From positions 1 through 64,000 of the forward strand of contig NZ_AOJI01000026.1 of the NCBI RefSeq assembly GCF_000336995.1: a stretch of 64,000 nt of DNA, in the 5' to 3' direction. The position numbers and the translations under genes were made by a program. The DNA comes from Halorubrum aidingense JCM 13560. Its GTDB lineage: Archaea > Halobacteriota > Halobacteria > Halobacteriales > Haloferacaceae. How positions within the stretch are numbered: the first letter of the stretch is position 1; every line of letters starts with the position of its first letter. Under the pieces are notes generated by a model, which had not been told where the DNA came from, ran no database searches, and saw only the letters and a list, made by a program, of their open reading frames with translations. Shown piece after piece: positions 42,521 to 50,877 of the stretch.

Positions 42521-42695
42521 TTGAGAGAGTACATTTCGTCTGTTCTCCGAGGTGGTTGCAGGCCGTGTCGGATATTCAGTCCCTCAAATCGTGAGAGTGG
42601 GTTTCGTGTGTTCTTGAGAGATGTGTGTGGCAGGTCAGCTGCCCTCGATCCACGAGCCGCTCGAAGTGAGAGAGTACATTTCGTGTGTTCTTGAG
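42521..42695 (+). repeat. Upstream origin-recognition-box-like repeats (three)
   Basis: Boxes lie at 42521-42552, 42590-42620 and 42666-42695. The best match has agagtacatttcgtgtgttc as its core. The middle box is shortened (missing the agtaca part) and the first has tctgttctccg in place of tgtgttcttg. All are in the same orientation. Confidence 0.85.
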
Positions 42696-42784
42696 AAACG
42701 AACGTAGAAAATCCAGTGCATGCACGTGGGGTCACAGGAGGAACGCTAAGAATCAGAAGCATACGAAACTCACGAACAGTAGTT

Positions 42785-42791
42785 TTTTAAG
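42785..42791 (+). promoter_or_regulatory. TATA box of the orc1/cdc6 gene
   Basis: TTTTAAG in AGTTTTTTAAGTGG is centred about 31 bases before ATG 42819. It is in the AT-rich segment next to the third ORB-like box, so initiator binding could influence its own transcription. Confidence 0.5.
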
Positions 42792-42818
42792 TGGATATGT
42801 TGTTGCGTGTTCCAACGG

Positions 42819-44015
42819 ATGTCGGGGCCTTTCAGCAATATTACGGAAACGATTTTCGCCGACAAGTCGGTTCTCACCGAAAGCTACCAACCCGAGACGA
42901 TCCTCGAACGCGACGAGGAGATCGAAGCGTACAGTCACGCCCTTCAAGACGTATTGTTCGGACGCGAGCCTGAGAACGTCTTTCTGTACGGGAAAGCCGG
43001 TCTCGGAAAGACCGCTGTCACCGAGTATATGATGGACGAATTGCGGGAGGAGGCAGCAACTCGCGAGCAGGCAGACGACCTACACATCCACCAAATAAAC
43101 TGTAACGGTCGGACGCTCTTTATGGTCGTTCGACAGCTTGTCAACCGGCTGTTACCCGAGGGCGCCAGTAGCTTCCCGAAGCGGGGGCTCGGAACGGGCA
43201 ACGCGTTCGACGAACTGTACACGCAACTCGACCGAATCGGTGGAACACATCTGTTTGTTATCGACGAGATCGACCATCTCAACGACGCGAACACACTCTT
43301 GTACGAGTTGCCACGGGCACGTGCGAACAATCACATCTCGGAGGCGCTCGTCGGTATCGTTGGCATTAGCAACGACTACACTTTTCGCCGGTCGCTGTCG
43401 CCGAAGGTCAAAGACACGCTGATGGAGACGGAGATCTCGTTCAGTCCGTACGACGCGGGTGAACTTCAGACGATCCTTCGTCACCGGGCGGAGAAAGCGT
43501 TCATTGACGATGTTTGTGACCAGTCGGCTATCGCGAAGGCGGCGGCACTCGCTGCACAAGATATGGGGAACGCACGACAAGCGATCGACTTTCTCCGTGT
43601 TGGATCAGAAGTCGCAGAACGGGAGGGTGACCGACGCGTAATCGACAGTCACATCGAGCGGGCGCGAGCACTCGTCCAGCGGGGTCGTCTCCAGAACAAG
43701 ATCCGCGATCAGACAGAGCATGGCCAGTATATTCTCGAATCGATCGCCACGCTTGCCAAAGGGGATCGACTCCCAGCACGATCCAAGGAGATTCAGACGG
43801 TATACGAGACGGTTGCCGACGCGCACGGCGCGTCGCCGTTGACGACCCTTAAAAGCGTGCAGGACCACCTCTCCGATCTCCACATGCTCGGGTTTCTCAT
43901 CCGGCATGAACAGAACCAGGGTCGAAGCGGCGGACAGTACTACGAGTACGAGCTGGATCTTGATCCGAACATCATTGTCGAAACACGGAAGAAGATCGCT
44001 GATCAGACCCGCTGA
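42819..44015 (+). CDS. orc: Orc1/Cdc6-family replication initiator
   Basis: This 398-aa AAA+ initiator has Walker A YGKAGLGKTA (near residue 64), Walker B HLFVIDEIDHL (near 144), sensor 1 VGISNDYTFRRSL and sensor 2 GNARQAIDFLRVG. A C-terminal winged helix (about 300-398) has TVYETVADAHGASPLTTLKSVQDH. It should bind the flanking boxes and open DNA. It is clearly lower in GC than its neighbours and uses codons such as tgt and ata more freely, which hints at transfer. The start ATG 42819 (MSGPFSN) is chosen after the TATA box; an upstream GTG at 42807 is possible. Confidence 0.95.
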   Translation: MSGPFSNITETIFADKSVLTESYQPETILERDEEIEAYSHALQDVLFGREPENVFLYGKAGLGKTAVTEYMMDELREEAATREQADDLHIHQINCNGRTLFMVVRQLVNRLLPEGASSFPKRGLGTGNAFDELYTQLDRIGGTHLFVIDEIDHLNDANTLLYELPRARANNHISEALVGIVGISNDYTFRRSLSPKVKDTLMETEISFSPYDAGELQTILRHRAEKAFIDDVCDQSAIAKAAALAAQDMGNARQAIDFLRVGSEVAEREGDRRVIDSHIERARALVQRGRLQNKIRDQTEHGQYILESIATLAKGDRLPARSKEIQTVYETVADAHGASPLTTLKSVQDHLSDLHMLGFLIRHEQNQGRSGGQYYEYELDLDPNIIVETRKKIADQTR

Positions 44016-44086
44016 GAGGATTTTCGGTCCTAAGTCTGCAGTCAGGATCAGAACAGAAAAGCGAGCGAAAGCAGCTCTCCGTAGTT

Positions 44087-44360
44087 CACGGAACACACGA
44101 AATGTACTCTCATAGAATCTGGACGAATACGGACGAGAGCACTTCTGGGTCTGTCGAAGAACACGCGAAATGTACTCTCTCACTGTCAGTGATCCGTGAT
44201 CGAGCTCGCGGGCTTTCGCCTCGTCTCTCTGTGGGACGATCGAGCCCTCTCAGTCACGGGGAACACGCGAAACGCGCTCTCTGAGTGAAAAAATCGAATC
44301 TCATCACCCACAATCGAATCTCACCACACATCAAAGAACACACGAAACGTACTCTCTGAT
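44087..44360 (-). repeat. Downstream ORB-like repeats (four, inverted)
   Basis: Boxes lie near 44087-44112, 44154-44183, 44255-44285 and 44331-44360, each read on the minus strand. The third has acgcgctct in place of atgtactct. They share gaacac(a/g)cgaaa(t/c)g on the plus strand. They point toward the upstream set across the orc gene. Confidence 0.85.
44292..44331 (+). repeat. Tandem 20-base duplication within the origin
   Basis: Two adjacent 20-base copies, beginning aatcgaatctcatcac and aatcgaatctcaccac, lie between the third and fourth downstream boxes. Their 3' ends differ by a few bases. The stretch is AT-rich for this genome and may be an unwinding or accessory site. Confidence 0.7.
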
Positions 44361-44439
44361 TCACCAACGCCACCTCCGAGGTACGGGCAACACGTACCGG
44401 ACCGAAGGTGTGTTAGTGCTCGGGGCCCATATACGGGCA

Positions 44440-45717
44440 ATGGGAGTTCAGGAGCAGTACCCGTTCGACGTGGAGGCCGTCCGGGCCGATTTCCCGGTCC
44501 TCGACCGGCTGGTCGGCGGGGATCCGGAGACGCCCGGCGAGGGGCCGGGCGACGACACCCCGCTCGTCTACCTCGACAACGCGGCGACCTCGCACACGCC
44601 GGACCCCGTCGTCGACACGATTTCGGACTACTATCGCGGCTACAACGCCAACGTCCACCGCGGGATCCACCAGCTGAGCCAAGAGGCGTCCGTCGCCTAC
44701 GAGCAGGCGCACGACACCGTCGCCGACTTCGTCGGCGCCGCGGGCCGCGAGGAGATCGTCTTCACGAAGAACACGACCGAGGCGATGAACCTCGTCGCGT
44801 ACGCTTGGGGGCTCGAAGAACTCGGTCCCGGCGATAACGTCGTCCTCTCCGAGATGGAACACCACGCGTCGCTGGTGACCTGGCAGCAGATCGGCAAGCG
44901 GACCGGCGCCGACGTGCGCTTCATCGACGTCACCGACGAGGGCCGGCTCGACATGGACGACGCCGCGGCCCTGATCGACGACGACACCGAGATGGTCTCG
45001 GTCGTCCACGTCTCGAACACGCTCGGCACCGTGAACCCGATCGCGGAACTGGCGGAGCTGGCGCACGACCACGGCGCGTACATCTTCGCCGACGGCGCCC
45101 AGTCGGTGCCGAACCGCCCCGTCGACGTCAAGGAACTCGGCGTCGACTTCCTCGCGTTTTCGGGCCACAAGATGTGCGGCCCGACCGGTATCGGCGCGCT
45201 GTACGGTCGCGAAGAGCTGCTCGACGCCATGCAGCCCTACCTCTACGGCGGGGACATGATCCGACGCGTCTCCTTCGAGGACTCCACGTGGGAGGACCTC
45301 CCGTGGAAGTTCGAGGCCGGCACCCCGTCGATCGCGCAGGGGATCGCCTTCGCGGCCGCGATCGACTACCTCGACGACATCGGAATGGACCGGGTCGAGG
45401 CCCACGAGGACCTGCTGGCCGAGTACGCCTACGACGAACTGGAGGCGCTCGGCGGCGTGGAGATCTACGGGCCGCCGGGCGACGAGCGCGGCGGGCTCGT
45501 CGCGTTCAACGTCGAGGGCGTCCACGCGCACGACCTGTCCAGCATTCTCAACGACTACGGCGTCGCGATCCGCGCCGGCGATCACTGCACCCAACCCCTC
45601 CACGACGAGATGGGCATCGCCGCTTCCGCGCGGGCGTCATTCTACATCTACAACACCGTCGAGGAGATCGACGCCTTGGTCGACGCCGTGCGGGAAGCGC
45701 GCGACCTGTTCGCGTAG
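44440..45717 (+). CDS. sufS: Cysteine desulfurase SufS
   Basis: SufS (425 aa) is a PLP enzyme supplying sulfur from cysteine for Fe-S clusters. K244 in FSGHKMCGPTG binds PLP and C383 in RAGDHCTQPLHDEMG carries the persulfide. VYLDNAATSHTP (43-54) and HHASLVTWQQI (141-151) are typical. ATG 44440 is chosen over an upstream in-frame start. It starts 80 bases after the last ORB-like box, and sufU follows after 87 bases, so the two are likely a unit. Confidence 0.96.
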   Translation: MGVQEQYPFDVEAVRADFPVLDRLVGGDPETPGEGPGDDTPLVYLDNAATSHTPDPVVDTISDYYRGYNANVHRGIHQLSQEASVAYEQAHDTVADFVGAAGREEIVFTKNTTEAMNLVAYAWGLEELGPGDNVVLSEMEHHASLVTWQQIGKRTGADVRFIDVTDEGRLDMDDAAALIDDDTEMVSVVHVSNTLGTVNPIAELAELAHDHGAYIFADGAQSVPNRPVDVKELGVDFLAFSGHKMCGPTGIGALYGREELLDAMQPYLYGGDMIRRVSFEDSTWEDLPWKFEAGTPSIAQGIAFAAAIDYLDDIGMDRVEAHEDLLAEYAYDELEALGGVEIYGPPGDERGGLVAFNVEGVHAHDLSSILNDYGVAIRAGDHCTQPLHDEMGIAASARASFYIYNTVEEIDALVDAVREARDLFA

Positions 45718-45804
45718 CGTCCCGCCTCGACTGGGGTTGACGGGGCTTTTCGAATCGATACTGACGGAACCCTTTTGACCGGCACCATCCTACCCGACGG
45801 TACG

Positions 45805-46227
45805 ATGGGACTGGGCTCGGACATGTACCGACAGCAGATCCTCGACCACTACAAGAACCCGCGCAACTACGGGGAACTCGAGGATCCGGACTTCACGCAC
45901 ATCGGCGAGAACCCCTCCTGTGGCGACACGATCCGGATGGAGGTCGCCCTCGACGACGCCGAAGAGACGATAGAGGCGGTGCGGTTCACCGGCGACGGCT
46001 GCGCCATCTCGATGGCGTCCGCAAGCATGCTCTCCGAGCGGCTCCACGGGATGGCCGTCGACGACCTCGACGCGCTCGACACCGACGACATCACCGAGAT
46101 GCTCGGCGTCGACATCTCGCCGATGCGCGTGAAGTGCGCGGTGCTCGGCAGGCAGGTCGCGCAGGACGGCTCGAAGATCCACCGCGGCGAGCTCGACCCG
46201 GACGACCGGACCAACCTCGAAGCGTAG
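45805..46227 (+). CDS. sufU: SufU/IscU-type Fe-S scaffold protein
   Basis: This 140-aa scaffold has three conserved Cys: C39 (NPSCGD), C66 (GDGCAIS) and C111 (VKCAVLG), with an Asp two residues after C39. MYRQQILDHYKNPRNYG is the family N-terminus. It probably accepts sulfur from SufS to build clusters. A longer GxxC-rich tail as in bacterial SufU zinc sites is absent, so scaffold versus sulfur-acceptor function is unresolved. Confidence 0.93.
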   Translation: MGLGSDMYRQQILDHYKNPRNYGELEDPDFTHIGENPSCGDTIRMEVALDDAEETIEAVRFTGDGCAISMASASMLSERLHGMAVDDLDALDTDDITEMLGVDISPMRVKCAVLGRQVAQDGSKIHRGELDPDDRTNLEA

Positions 46228-46304
46228 CCGGGCCGACCCGCGGACGGTCCGCGGCCCGTCCCGAGCCCACCGGACTTTTGCTCGTGAGTCACGTTCGTCC
46301 GCCC

Positions 46305-46973
46305 ATGAGCGACGGGTTCGACAAGGAGGCCGAACGGGAGAAGCTCCGCGAGAAGTTCGCGAAAGACGACGAGAAGCGCGAACACACCCAGCGGATGTCC
46401 GAACTCCTCTTGAAAGGCGCGACGATGACGAATCGCCACTGCGACGACTGCGGCGACCCGATCTTCCGACAGGACGGCCGGGAGTTCTGCCCGACGTGTC
46501 ACACCGTCGACGCCGCAGACGTGGAAGGGGACGAGACATCGACCGCAGAGGCGGGGAGTGGCACGGACGCAGACGCGACACCGGGAGCAGCTGTGGCGTC
46601 GGAAGCGGATGCGACACCGGAAGCGGGCGCGACGCCGGAAGCGGGCGCGACGCCGGAAGCGGGCGCGGCGCCGAACCGAGACGCATCCACGGAGGCGGGA
46701 GGGGCCCCGGACACACGATCGGCTGTCGGCGCAGAACGGACCGGAGACCGGCAGGCGGCCGGAGGCGAGGGCTCGGTCGGCGGCTCGGCGACGCCACAGC
46801 GGAACGGGTCGGCGGCGGGGTCGGACGCGGTCGCCGACGCTCGCGAGTCGCTGACGCGGACGCTGTCGCGCTTCGCCCGTGCCGCCGAACGGACCGACGA
46901 TCCGCGGCGCGCCCGCGATCACCTGCGAGCCGCGCGCGAGGCGGCGGAGACGCTCTCTGCGCTCGATCGGTGA
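46305..46973 (+). CDS. Sjogren/scleroderma autoantigen 1 (p27)-like zinc protein
   Basis: This 222-aa protein begins FDKEAEREKLREKFAKDDEK, then RMSELLLKGATMTNRHCDDC and GDPIFRQDGREFCPTC. The last two Cys pairs form a zinc ribbon, and the helix-zinc arrangement is the archaeal p27 family. The middle (75-160) is low-complexity with tandem TPEAGA repeats. The C-terminal 50 residues are helical with ARESLTRTLSRFARAAERT. ATG 46305 begins the conserved part. The function is unknown. Confidence 0.85.
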   Translation: MSDGFDKEAEREKLREKFAKDDEKREHTQRMSELLLKGATMTNRHCDDCGDPIFRQDGREFCPTCHTVDAADVEGDETSTAEAGSGTDADATPGAAVASEADATPEAGATPEAGATPEAGAAPNRDASTEAGGAPDTRSAVGAERTGDRQAAGGEGSVGGSATPQRNGSAAGSDAVADARESLTRTLSRFARAAERTDDPRRARDHLRAAREAAETLSALDR

Positions 46974-47117
46974 CACTCCGGGAGACTCGGAAACATATCG
47001 ACGACACGTGCGAAACGGCGGCGCGGTCGGTCGGCGGCGCGGACGGCTGCCGAACAAAAGACGGGCGACGGTCGACGGATATCGGCGGGCGACGGACCCC
47101 TGCGTTCGCCTAGCGAG

Positions 47118-47456
47118 CTAGCGGCCGACCGCCGGCGCGGCCGCCTCCATCTCCTCCCAGCACGGAGTGTCGTCGCCCAGAAGCGAACAGACGATCCGAA
47201 TGACGGCGTCGACGCCCCGGCAGCCGTCGGTCTCGCCGCGGTCGACGGCCCGGACGAACTGGTCCAGTTGATCCAGCGTGACCGTGCCCGCGGCGACGGC
47301 ACCGGTGAGCGTCTCGGTGTCGCTCTCGAGGATAGCGACCAGTTCGGCAGCGGCGGTCGAGTTGGGCGCGGCGGTCGGCGAGACGCTCTGCGAGGCGGTC
47401 TGTGAGGCGGTCTGTGAGGCGGTCCGTGAGGCAGTGTTAGGGTCCGTGGCTCTCAT
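47118..47456 (-). CDS. Haloarchaeal hypothetical protein with repeated TASQ motif
   Basis: This 112-aa protein has an N-terminal TASRTASQTASQTASQ repeat and then a helical part ESDTETLTGAVAAGTVTLDQL. It ends with IVCSLLGDDTPCWEEM, in which a Cys pair lies about 12 residues apart. I recognise no family. The start at 47456 is chosen because a TATA box (47481-47490) lies 29 bases before it; a longer start at 47504 would put that box inside the gene. Confidence 0.55.
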   Translation of the reverse strand: MRATDPNTASRTASQTASQTASQSVSPTAAPNSTAAAELVAILESDTETLTGAVAAGTVTLDQLDQFVRAVDRGETDGCRGVDAVIRIVCSLLGDDTPCWEEMEAAAPAVGR

Positions 47457-47480
47457 GTCAATTCTTACTACAGACTGAGT

Positions 47481-47490
47481 TAATATATTA
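47481..47490 (-). promoter_or_regulatory. TATA box of the 47118 gene
   Basis: TAATATATTA, a perfect AT palindrome, is centred 29 bases before ATG 47456 and decides the start. Confidence 0.55.
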
Positions 47491-47647
47491 CTGCCGGTAG
47501 ACATACGCTATCTGATATTTTTGTCACCAGGAGACCGAACGTCCGCAGATCGTGCCGCGGGTTGTCGTACGGGGTTCGCGTGCGTCGGCCTCCGATCGAC
47601 CGAGAGCCATCACTCACGGATCTGAAACGAGCTCGATCCTCCGACAA

Positions 47648-47689
47648 AATCACCGACCGCGACGGGTCAATCACCGACCGCGACGGGCC
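47648..47689 (+). repeat. 21-base direct repeat, two copies
   Basis: aatcaccgaccgcgacgggt plus c at 47648-47668 is followed immediately by a copy with one change (gggcc at the end, 47669-47689). The rest of the 249-base spacer (47457-47705) has no gene. The repeat lies just 3' of glmM. Confidence 0.85.
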
Positions 47690-47705
47690 GGTGTTCGCGT
47701 ACGCG

Positions 47706-49070
47706 CTACCGGCCGCTCTCGACCGCCACCCGCATGTCCGTGGCGAGTCGCTCCGCGCGGTCGGCGTCGGCCGACTCCGCGTAGATGCGGATCTTCGGCT
47801 CGGTGCCGGAGGGTCGGACCAACACCCACGCGTCACCGTAATCGAGCCGGTAGCCGTCGGTGGTGTTCGGTTCCGCGTCCGCCGTCTCCACGTACGCCCG
47901 CGCCGCCGACAGCATGTCGTCGCGCTCGTCGGCGTCCTCGTACTCGACGTTGCGCCGCACGAAGTGATAGTCGGCGTAGGGGGCGATCACGTCGCTGACG
48001 GGCGCGCCGTCGGCGGCAGCGAGCAGTTCCAAGAACCGCGCGCCGATGTACGCGCCGTCGCGCGACAGCCGGTAGGGCGGGAAGAAGACGCCGCCGTTGC
48101 CCTCGCCGGCGATCGGAACGCGGGTGCCCGCGTCCTGTAGCTCCCGCGTCCGAGTGATGATGTTCGTCGCCCCGATGGGCGTGAGTTCGAGGTCGGCGTC
48201 GTTGGCGTCGCAGACGTCGACGAGCCGCTGTGAGACGTTCACCGCGCTGACCACGGCGTCGCCGGGGTCCAAGCAGGCGTCCGCCATCGCCGCGAACGAG
48301 GTGTCACCGTCGACGAAGCTCCCGTTCTCGTCGATGAAGACACCGCGGTCCGCGTCGCCGTCGTGAGCGATCCCCACGTCGGCGTCGGAGGTCGCGACCA
48401 GCCGGGAGAGCGCCGACAGATTCTCCGGGACCGGCTCGGACTCCCGGCCGGGGAAGTGCCCGTCCGGCGTCGCGTTCACGGTGATCACCTCACAGCCTAG
48501 CTCGCGGTAGATCCGCGGCGAGCTGACCGAGGCGGCGCCGTGCCCGGGGTCGACCGCGACCGTGAGGTCGGCCTCGGCGATCGCTTCGCGGTCGACCGCG
48601 TCGAGCAGTTGGTCGACGTAGTCGTCGACGGCGCCGTCGACGCGGGTCGTCGAGCCGGCGGTCCGCCAGTCCGCGTGGTCGTAGTCGTCGTCGAGCACGC
48701 GGCGCTCGACGCGTTCGAGCACGTCGACGGACAGCTCGACGCCGTCGTCGCCGACGAGCTTGATCCCGTTGAACTCGGGCGGGTTGTGCGAGGCGGTGAC
48801 GAGCACGCAGGGGACGCCCGCGGACTCGCAGTAGTTCCCGACCGCGGGCGTCGGCACGACGCCGAGCCGGTCGACGTCACAGCCGACCGCGGCGAGCCCG
48901 CTCGCGGCGGCGTTGGCGAACAGCTCGCCGGTGGTGCGGGTGTCGCGGGCGACGGCGACCCGGTCGGCGTCCCACACCGTGCCGGCCGCCTTCGCGATGT
49001 CGAGGACGAGCTCCGGCGTGAGATACCGCAGCGCGACCCCGCGAATGCCGCTAGATCCGAACAGCTCCAT
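47706..49070 (-). CDS. glmM: Phosphoglucosamine mutase
   Basis: This 454-aa alpha-D-phosphohexomutase has the phosphoserine loop VTASHNPPEFNG (S94), the metal loop AHDGDADRGV, the sugar-binding GEGNGG and the phosphate-binding RPSGTEPKIR. It should interconvert glucosamine-6- and glucosamine-1-phosphate for N-glycan and S-layer sugar building. Phosphoglucomutase or phosphomannomutase activity is possible. The length is normal. It is transcribed toward the direct repeat. Confidence 0.88.
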   Translation of the reverse strand: MELFGSSGIRGVALRYLTPELVLDIAKAAGTVWDADRVAVARDTRTTGELFANAAASGLAAVGCDVDRLGVVPTPAVGNYCESAGVPCVLVTASHNPPEFNGIKLVGDDGVELSVDVLERVERRVLDDDYDHADWRTAGSTTRVDGAVDDYVDQLLDAVDREAIAEADLTVAVDPGHGAASVSSPRIYRELGCEVITVNATPDGHFPGRESEPVPENLSALSRLVATSDADVGIAHDGDADRGVFIDENGSFVDGDTSFAAMADACLDPGDAVVSAVNVSQRLVDVCDANDADLELTPIGATNIITRTRELQDAGTRVPIAGEGNGGVFFPPYRLSRDGAYIGARFLELLAAADGAPVSDVIAPYADYHFVRRNVEYEDADERDDMLSAARAYVETADAEPNTTDGYRLDYGDAWVLVRPSGTEPKIRIYAESADADRAERLATDMRVAVESGR

Positions 49071-49196
49071 GGACGGCCATGCGCCGGCCGACGGGAAAGC
49101 GGTTCCGAACGCCGGTCAGGGAGAGAGGCGATCGCACGGTCGAGCGGCGCGCCGGCGACGCGTGCGGTTGAAACCCGTCCCGTCCGTACGACCCGC

Positions 49197-49799
49197 ATGA
49201 AGCGAACGCGACGCGACCTGCTGAGGCGGACGGCGGCGACCGTCACCGCCGCGGGCTCGGTCGGGGCCGCCGGCTGTCTCGACTTCGCCGCGGGCGACGG
49301 ACCGCAGGGTCCCGAGGGGACCCCCGAGACGCTGTCGTGTGACGACGCCGACTTCGTCAGACTGGGCCAGCCGTTCGAGGAGCCGGTCGAGAGCACGACC
49401 GTCGACGCGCCGAACACCCGGTTCGAACTCGCCACGGAGGGGACCGCCGAGACCTACGGACAGTCGGTCCGACTCGTGCTCCGGAACACCGGCGACGGGT
49501 CGGCGACCGCCCTCGGCGAGTACGCGTACTCGGTCCAGCGGGAGACCGCTGAGGGGTGGCTCGACGTCCGCGGTTCGACGACGGGCGCGGCGGTCGATCT
49601 CCCGCGCTCGGAGGCGACCATGGATCCCGGATCGTCGTACAGCTGGTCGATCGAACTCGACGAGGCCGCCCTCGCGTCGGCGGTCCCCGACCTCGAACTC
49701 GCCGTCTGTCCGCCGCTCGGGGCCGGAACCCATCGGTTCGTCTACTGGGGAATCGTCGACGCGCCGCCCATCGGCGTCGAATTCGAACTGGTCGGCTAA
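49197..49799 (+). CDS. Tat-exported lipoprotein of unknown function
   Basis: This 200-aa protein starts MKRTRRDLLRRTAATVTAAG with a twin-Arg signal and lipobox AAGC (near 29). The mature part is beta-rich and ends RFVYWGIVDAPPIGVEFELVG. This end is echoed in the 62253 lipoprotein (RFVFWGADDLAVAFDYVG). The function is unknown. It is divergent from glmM. Confidence 0.82.
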   Translation: MKRTRRDLLRRTAATVTAAGSVGAAGCLDFAAGDGPQGPEGTPETLSCDDADFVRLGQPFEEPVESTTVDAPNTRFELATEGTAETYGQSVRLVLRNTGDGSATALGEYAYSVQRETAEGWLDVRGSTTGAAVDLPRSEATMDPGSSYSWSIELDEAALASAVPDLELAVCPPLGAGTHRFVYWGIVDAPPIGVEFELVG

Positions 49800-49838
49800 G
49801 CGGGCGGGTGGCGCGTCGGGTGGCCTTCCGGACTCGAG

Positions 49839-50447
49839 TTAAAAAGGCGTCCACTCCGACGGCTGGCCGACTCGTCCGCGGACGCGGAACTCCCGGGTAT
49901 CGTCCTCGACGCGCGTCTCGACCACGACGTCGAACGGCTCGTGGAGGGTGTGGACGACCTGCTCGTCGTGGGCGGTGGAGCCGACGACGCCGACGAACGG
50001 CCATCCTTCGCCCGACGTCTGAGAGGTCATCACGCGGGTGAATCGGTAGATCCGTTCGGGGTCCCAGTACATCAACAACTGGGAGAGCGAGTAGATGCCG
50101 ACGGCGCGCTCGCGGCCGGCCGAGGACTCGACGATATCGGTGAACTTGATCCCGATGTCGGTGAGGTTCCCCGCGCTGCCGACGTACTTCGTCGTCGGCG
50201 TGTCGTCGCGCTTGTCGCCCTGCTCGTGGGTGACGCAGTCGATGACGATCACGTCGTCGCCGTCCTCGCCGGTGATGGTCTCGTAATCGCCGCGGACCTT
50301 CTCCGCCGTGCGGCCGGTCGAGATGACGACCGGGCCGGTCGACCACTCGGCGAGCAGCCGGTTGAAGAGGTCGTACTTCCCGCTCATCGGGGGGCCGCTG
50401 ATGAGCACGCTGTCTGCGGTGCGGACAGCGTCGGGAAGCACGGTCAT
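49839..50447 (-). CDS. RecA-fold ATPase-like protein (taxis-linked)
   Basis: This 202-aa protein has a P-loop ISGPPMSGKYDLFNRLL with Lys but Tyr after it instead of Ser/Thr. Walker B-like DVIVIDCVTHE (near 71) follows. Short strands and WDPERIYRFTRVMTSQTS suggest a KaiC-like core without the usual catalytic Glu. It is the last gene of the leftward arm of the che island. A regulator of motility in the style of ArlH is an inference. Confidence 0.7.
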   Translation of the reverse strand: MTVLPDAVRTADSVLISGPPMSGKYDLFNRLLAEWSTGPVVISTGRTAEKVRGDYETITGEDGDDVIVIDCVTHEQGDKRDDTPTTKYVGSAGNLTDIGIKFTDIVESSAGRERAVGIYSLSQLLMYWDPERIYRFTRVMTSQTSGEGWPFVGVVGSTAHDEQVVHTLHEPFDVVVETRVEDDTREFRVRGRVGQPSEWTPF

Positions 50448-50490
50448 GTGTCTGGGTTGGGTGGGTATCGCGTAAAACCCTTCCGAGGGA

Positions 50491-50877
50491 TCACTTCCGA
50501 AGCATCGAGGGGAAGTCGAGCGACGACGGCGGCCCCGATTTGGGTCGGTTCGTCAGTGTCAGTTCCGAGAGAGCACCGGGGAGCGCGGCCGACACCGGCG
50601 GCGTCAGCGGCGCGCCGGCCGGATCGACGAGCTCGTTCCAGACCTCCGTCGAGCTGTCCGCCTCGACGGCGGCGTCGAGCGCCTTGGTCCGTCCCTCGTC
50701 GTAGGCGAGTTCGACCAGACTGCGGTCGTAGGCGCTCGAAAACGACGAGAGCACGCGGTCGAGTTCGGCGGGGCGCTCGTCACCGACGCCCGCGGCGACG
50801 CCGAGCGCGAACGCACGCTCGACGGCGTTCTCCCGCGAAATGTCGTTCCACTCCGTTCCGAAGAGACGGTCGTACAT
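50491..50877 (-). CDS. Small unknown protein coupled to KaiC-like ATPase
   Basis: This 128-aa acidic protein starts one base inside the KaiC-like stop. It contains MYDRLFGTEWNDISRENAVE and SSFSSAYDRSLVELAYDEG, mainly helical. The C-terminal 35 residues (PKSGPPSSLDFPSML) are disordered. No catalytic motif is visible. It lies between two RecA-fold genes and probably acts with them. Confidence 0.65.
   Translation of the reverse strand: MYDRLFGTEWNDISRENAVERAFALGVAAGVGDERPAELDRVLSSFSSAYDRSLVELAYDEGRTKALDAAVEADSSTEVWNELVDPAGAPLTPPVSAALPGALSELTLTNRPKSGPPSSLDFPSMLRK

Larger units (their letters stand above)
42521..44360. other. Putative secondary replication origin (orc1/cdc6 flanked by inverted ORB-like repeats)
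   Basis: Three similar boxes (gagagagtacatttcgtgtg type) lie upstream of the orc gene and four in the opposite orientation lie downstream. An AT-rich stretch sits between the third box and the gene, around 42740-42815, and another around 44281-44330. Repeats of this kind, with initiator binding sites in opposite directions around a cognate orc1/cdc6, are the hallmark of archaeal origins. The boxes differ from the G-tailed haloarchaeal oriC1 ORB as I recall it. Function is inferred from layout only. Confidence 0.8.

Noticed and set aside
42819..44015. The orc gene as part of an integrated plasmid with transfer or partition genes
   Set aside because: Only the initiator and boxes are unusual; the flanking genes are core metabolism, so an entire integrated plasmid is not seen here, though a relic is possible.
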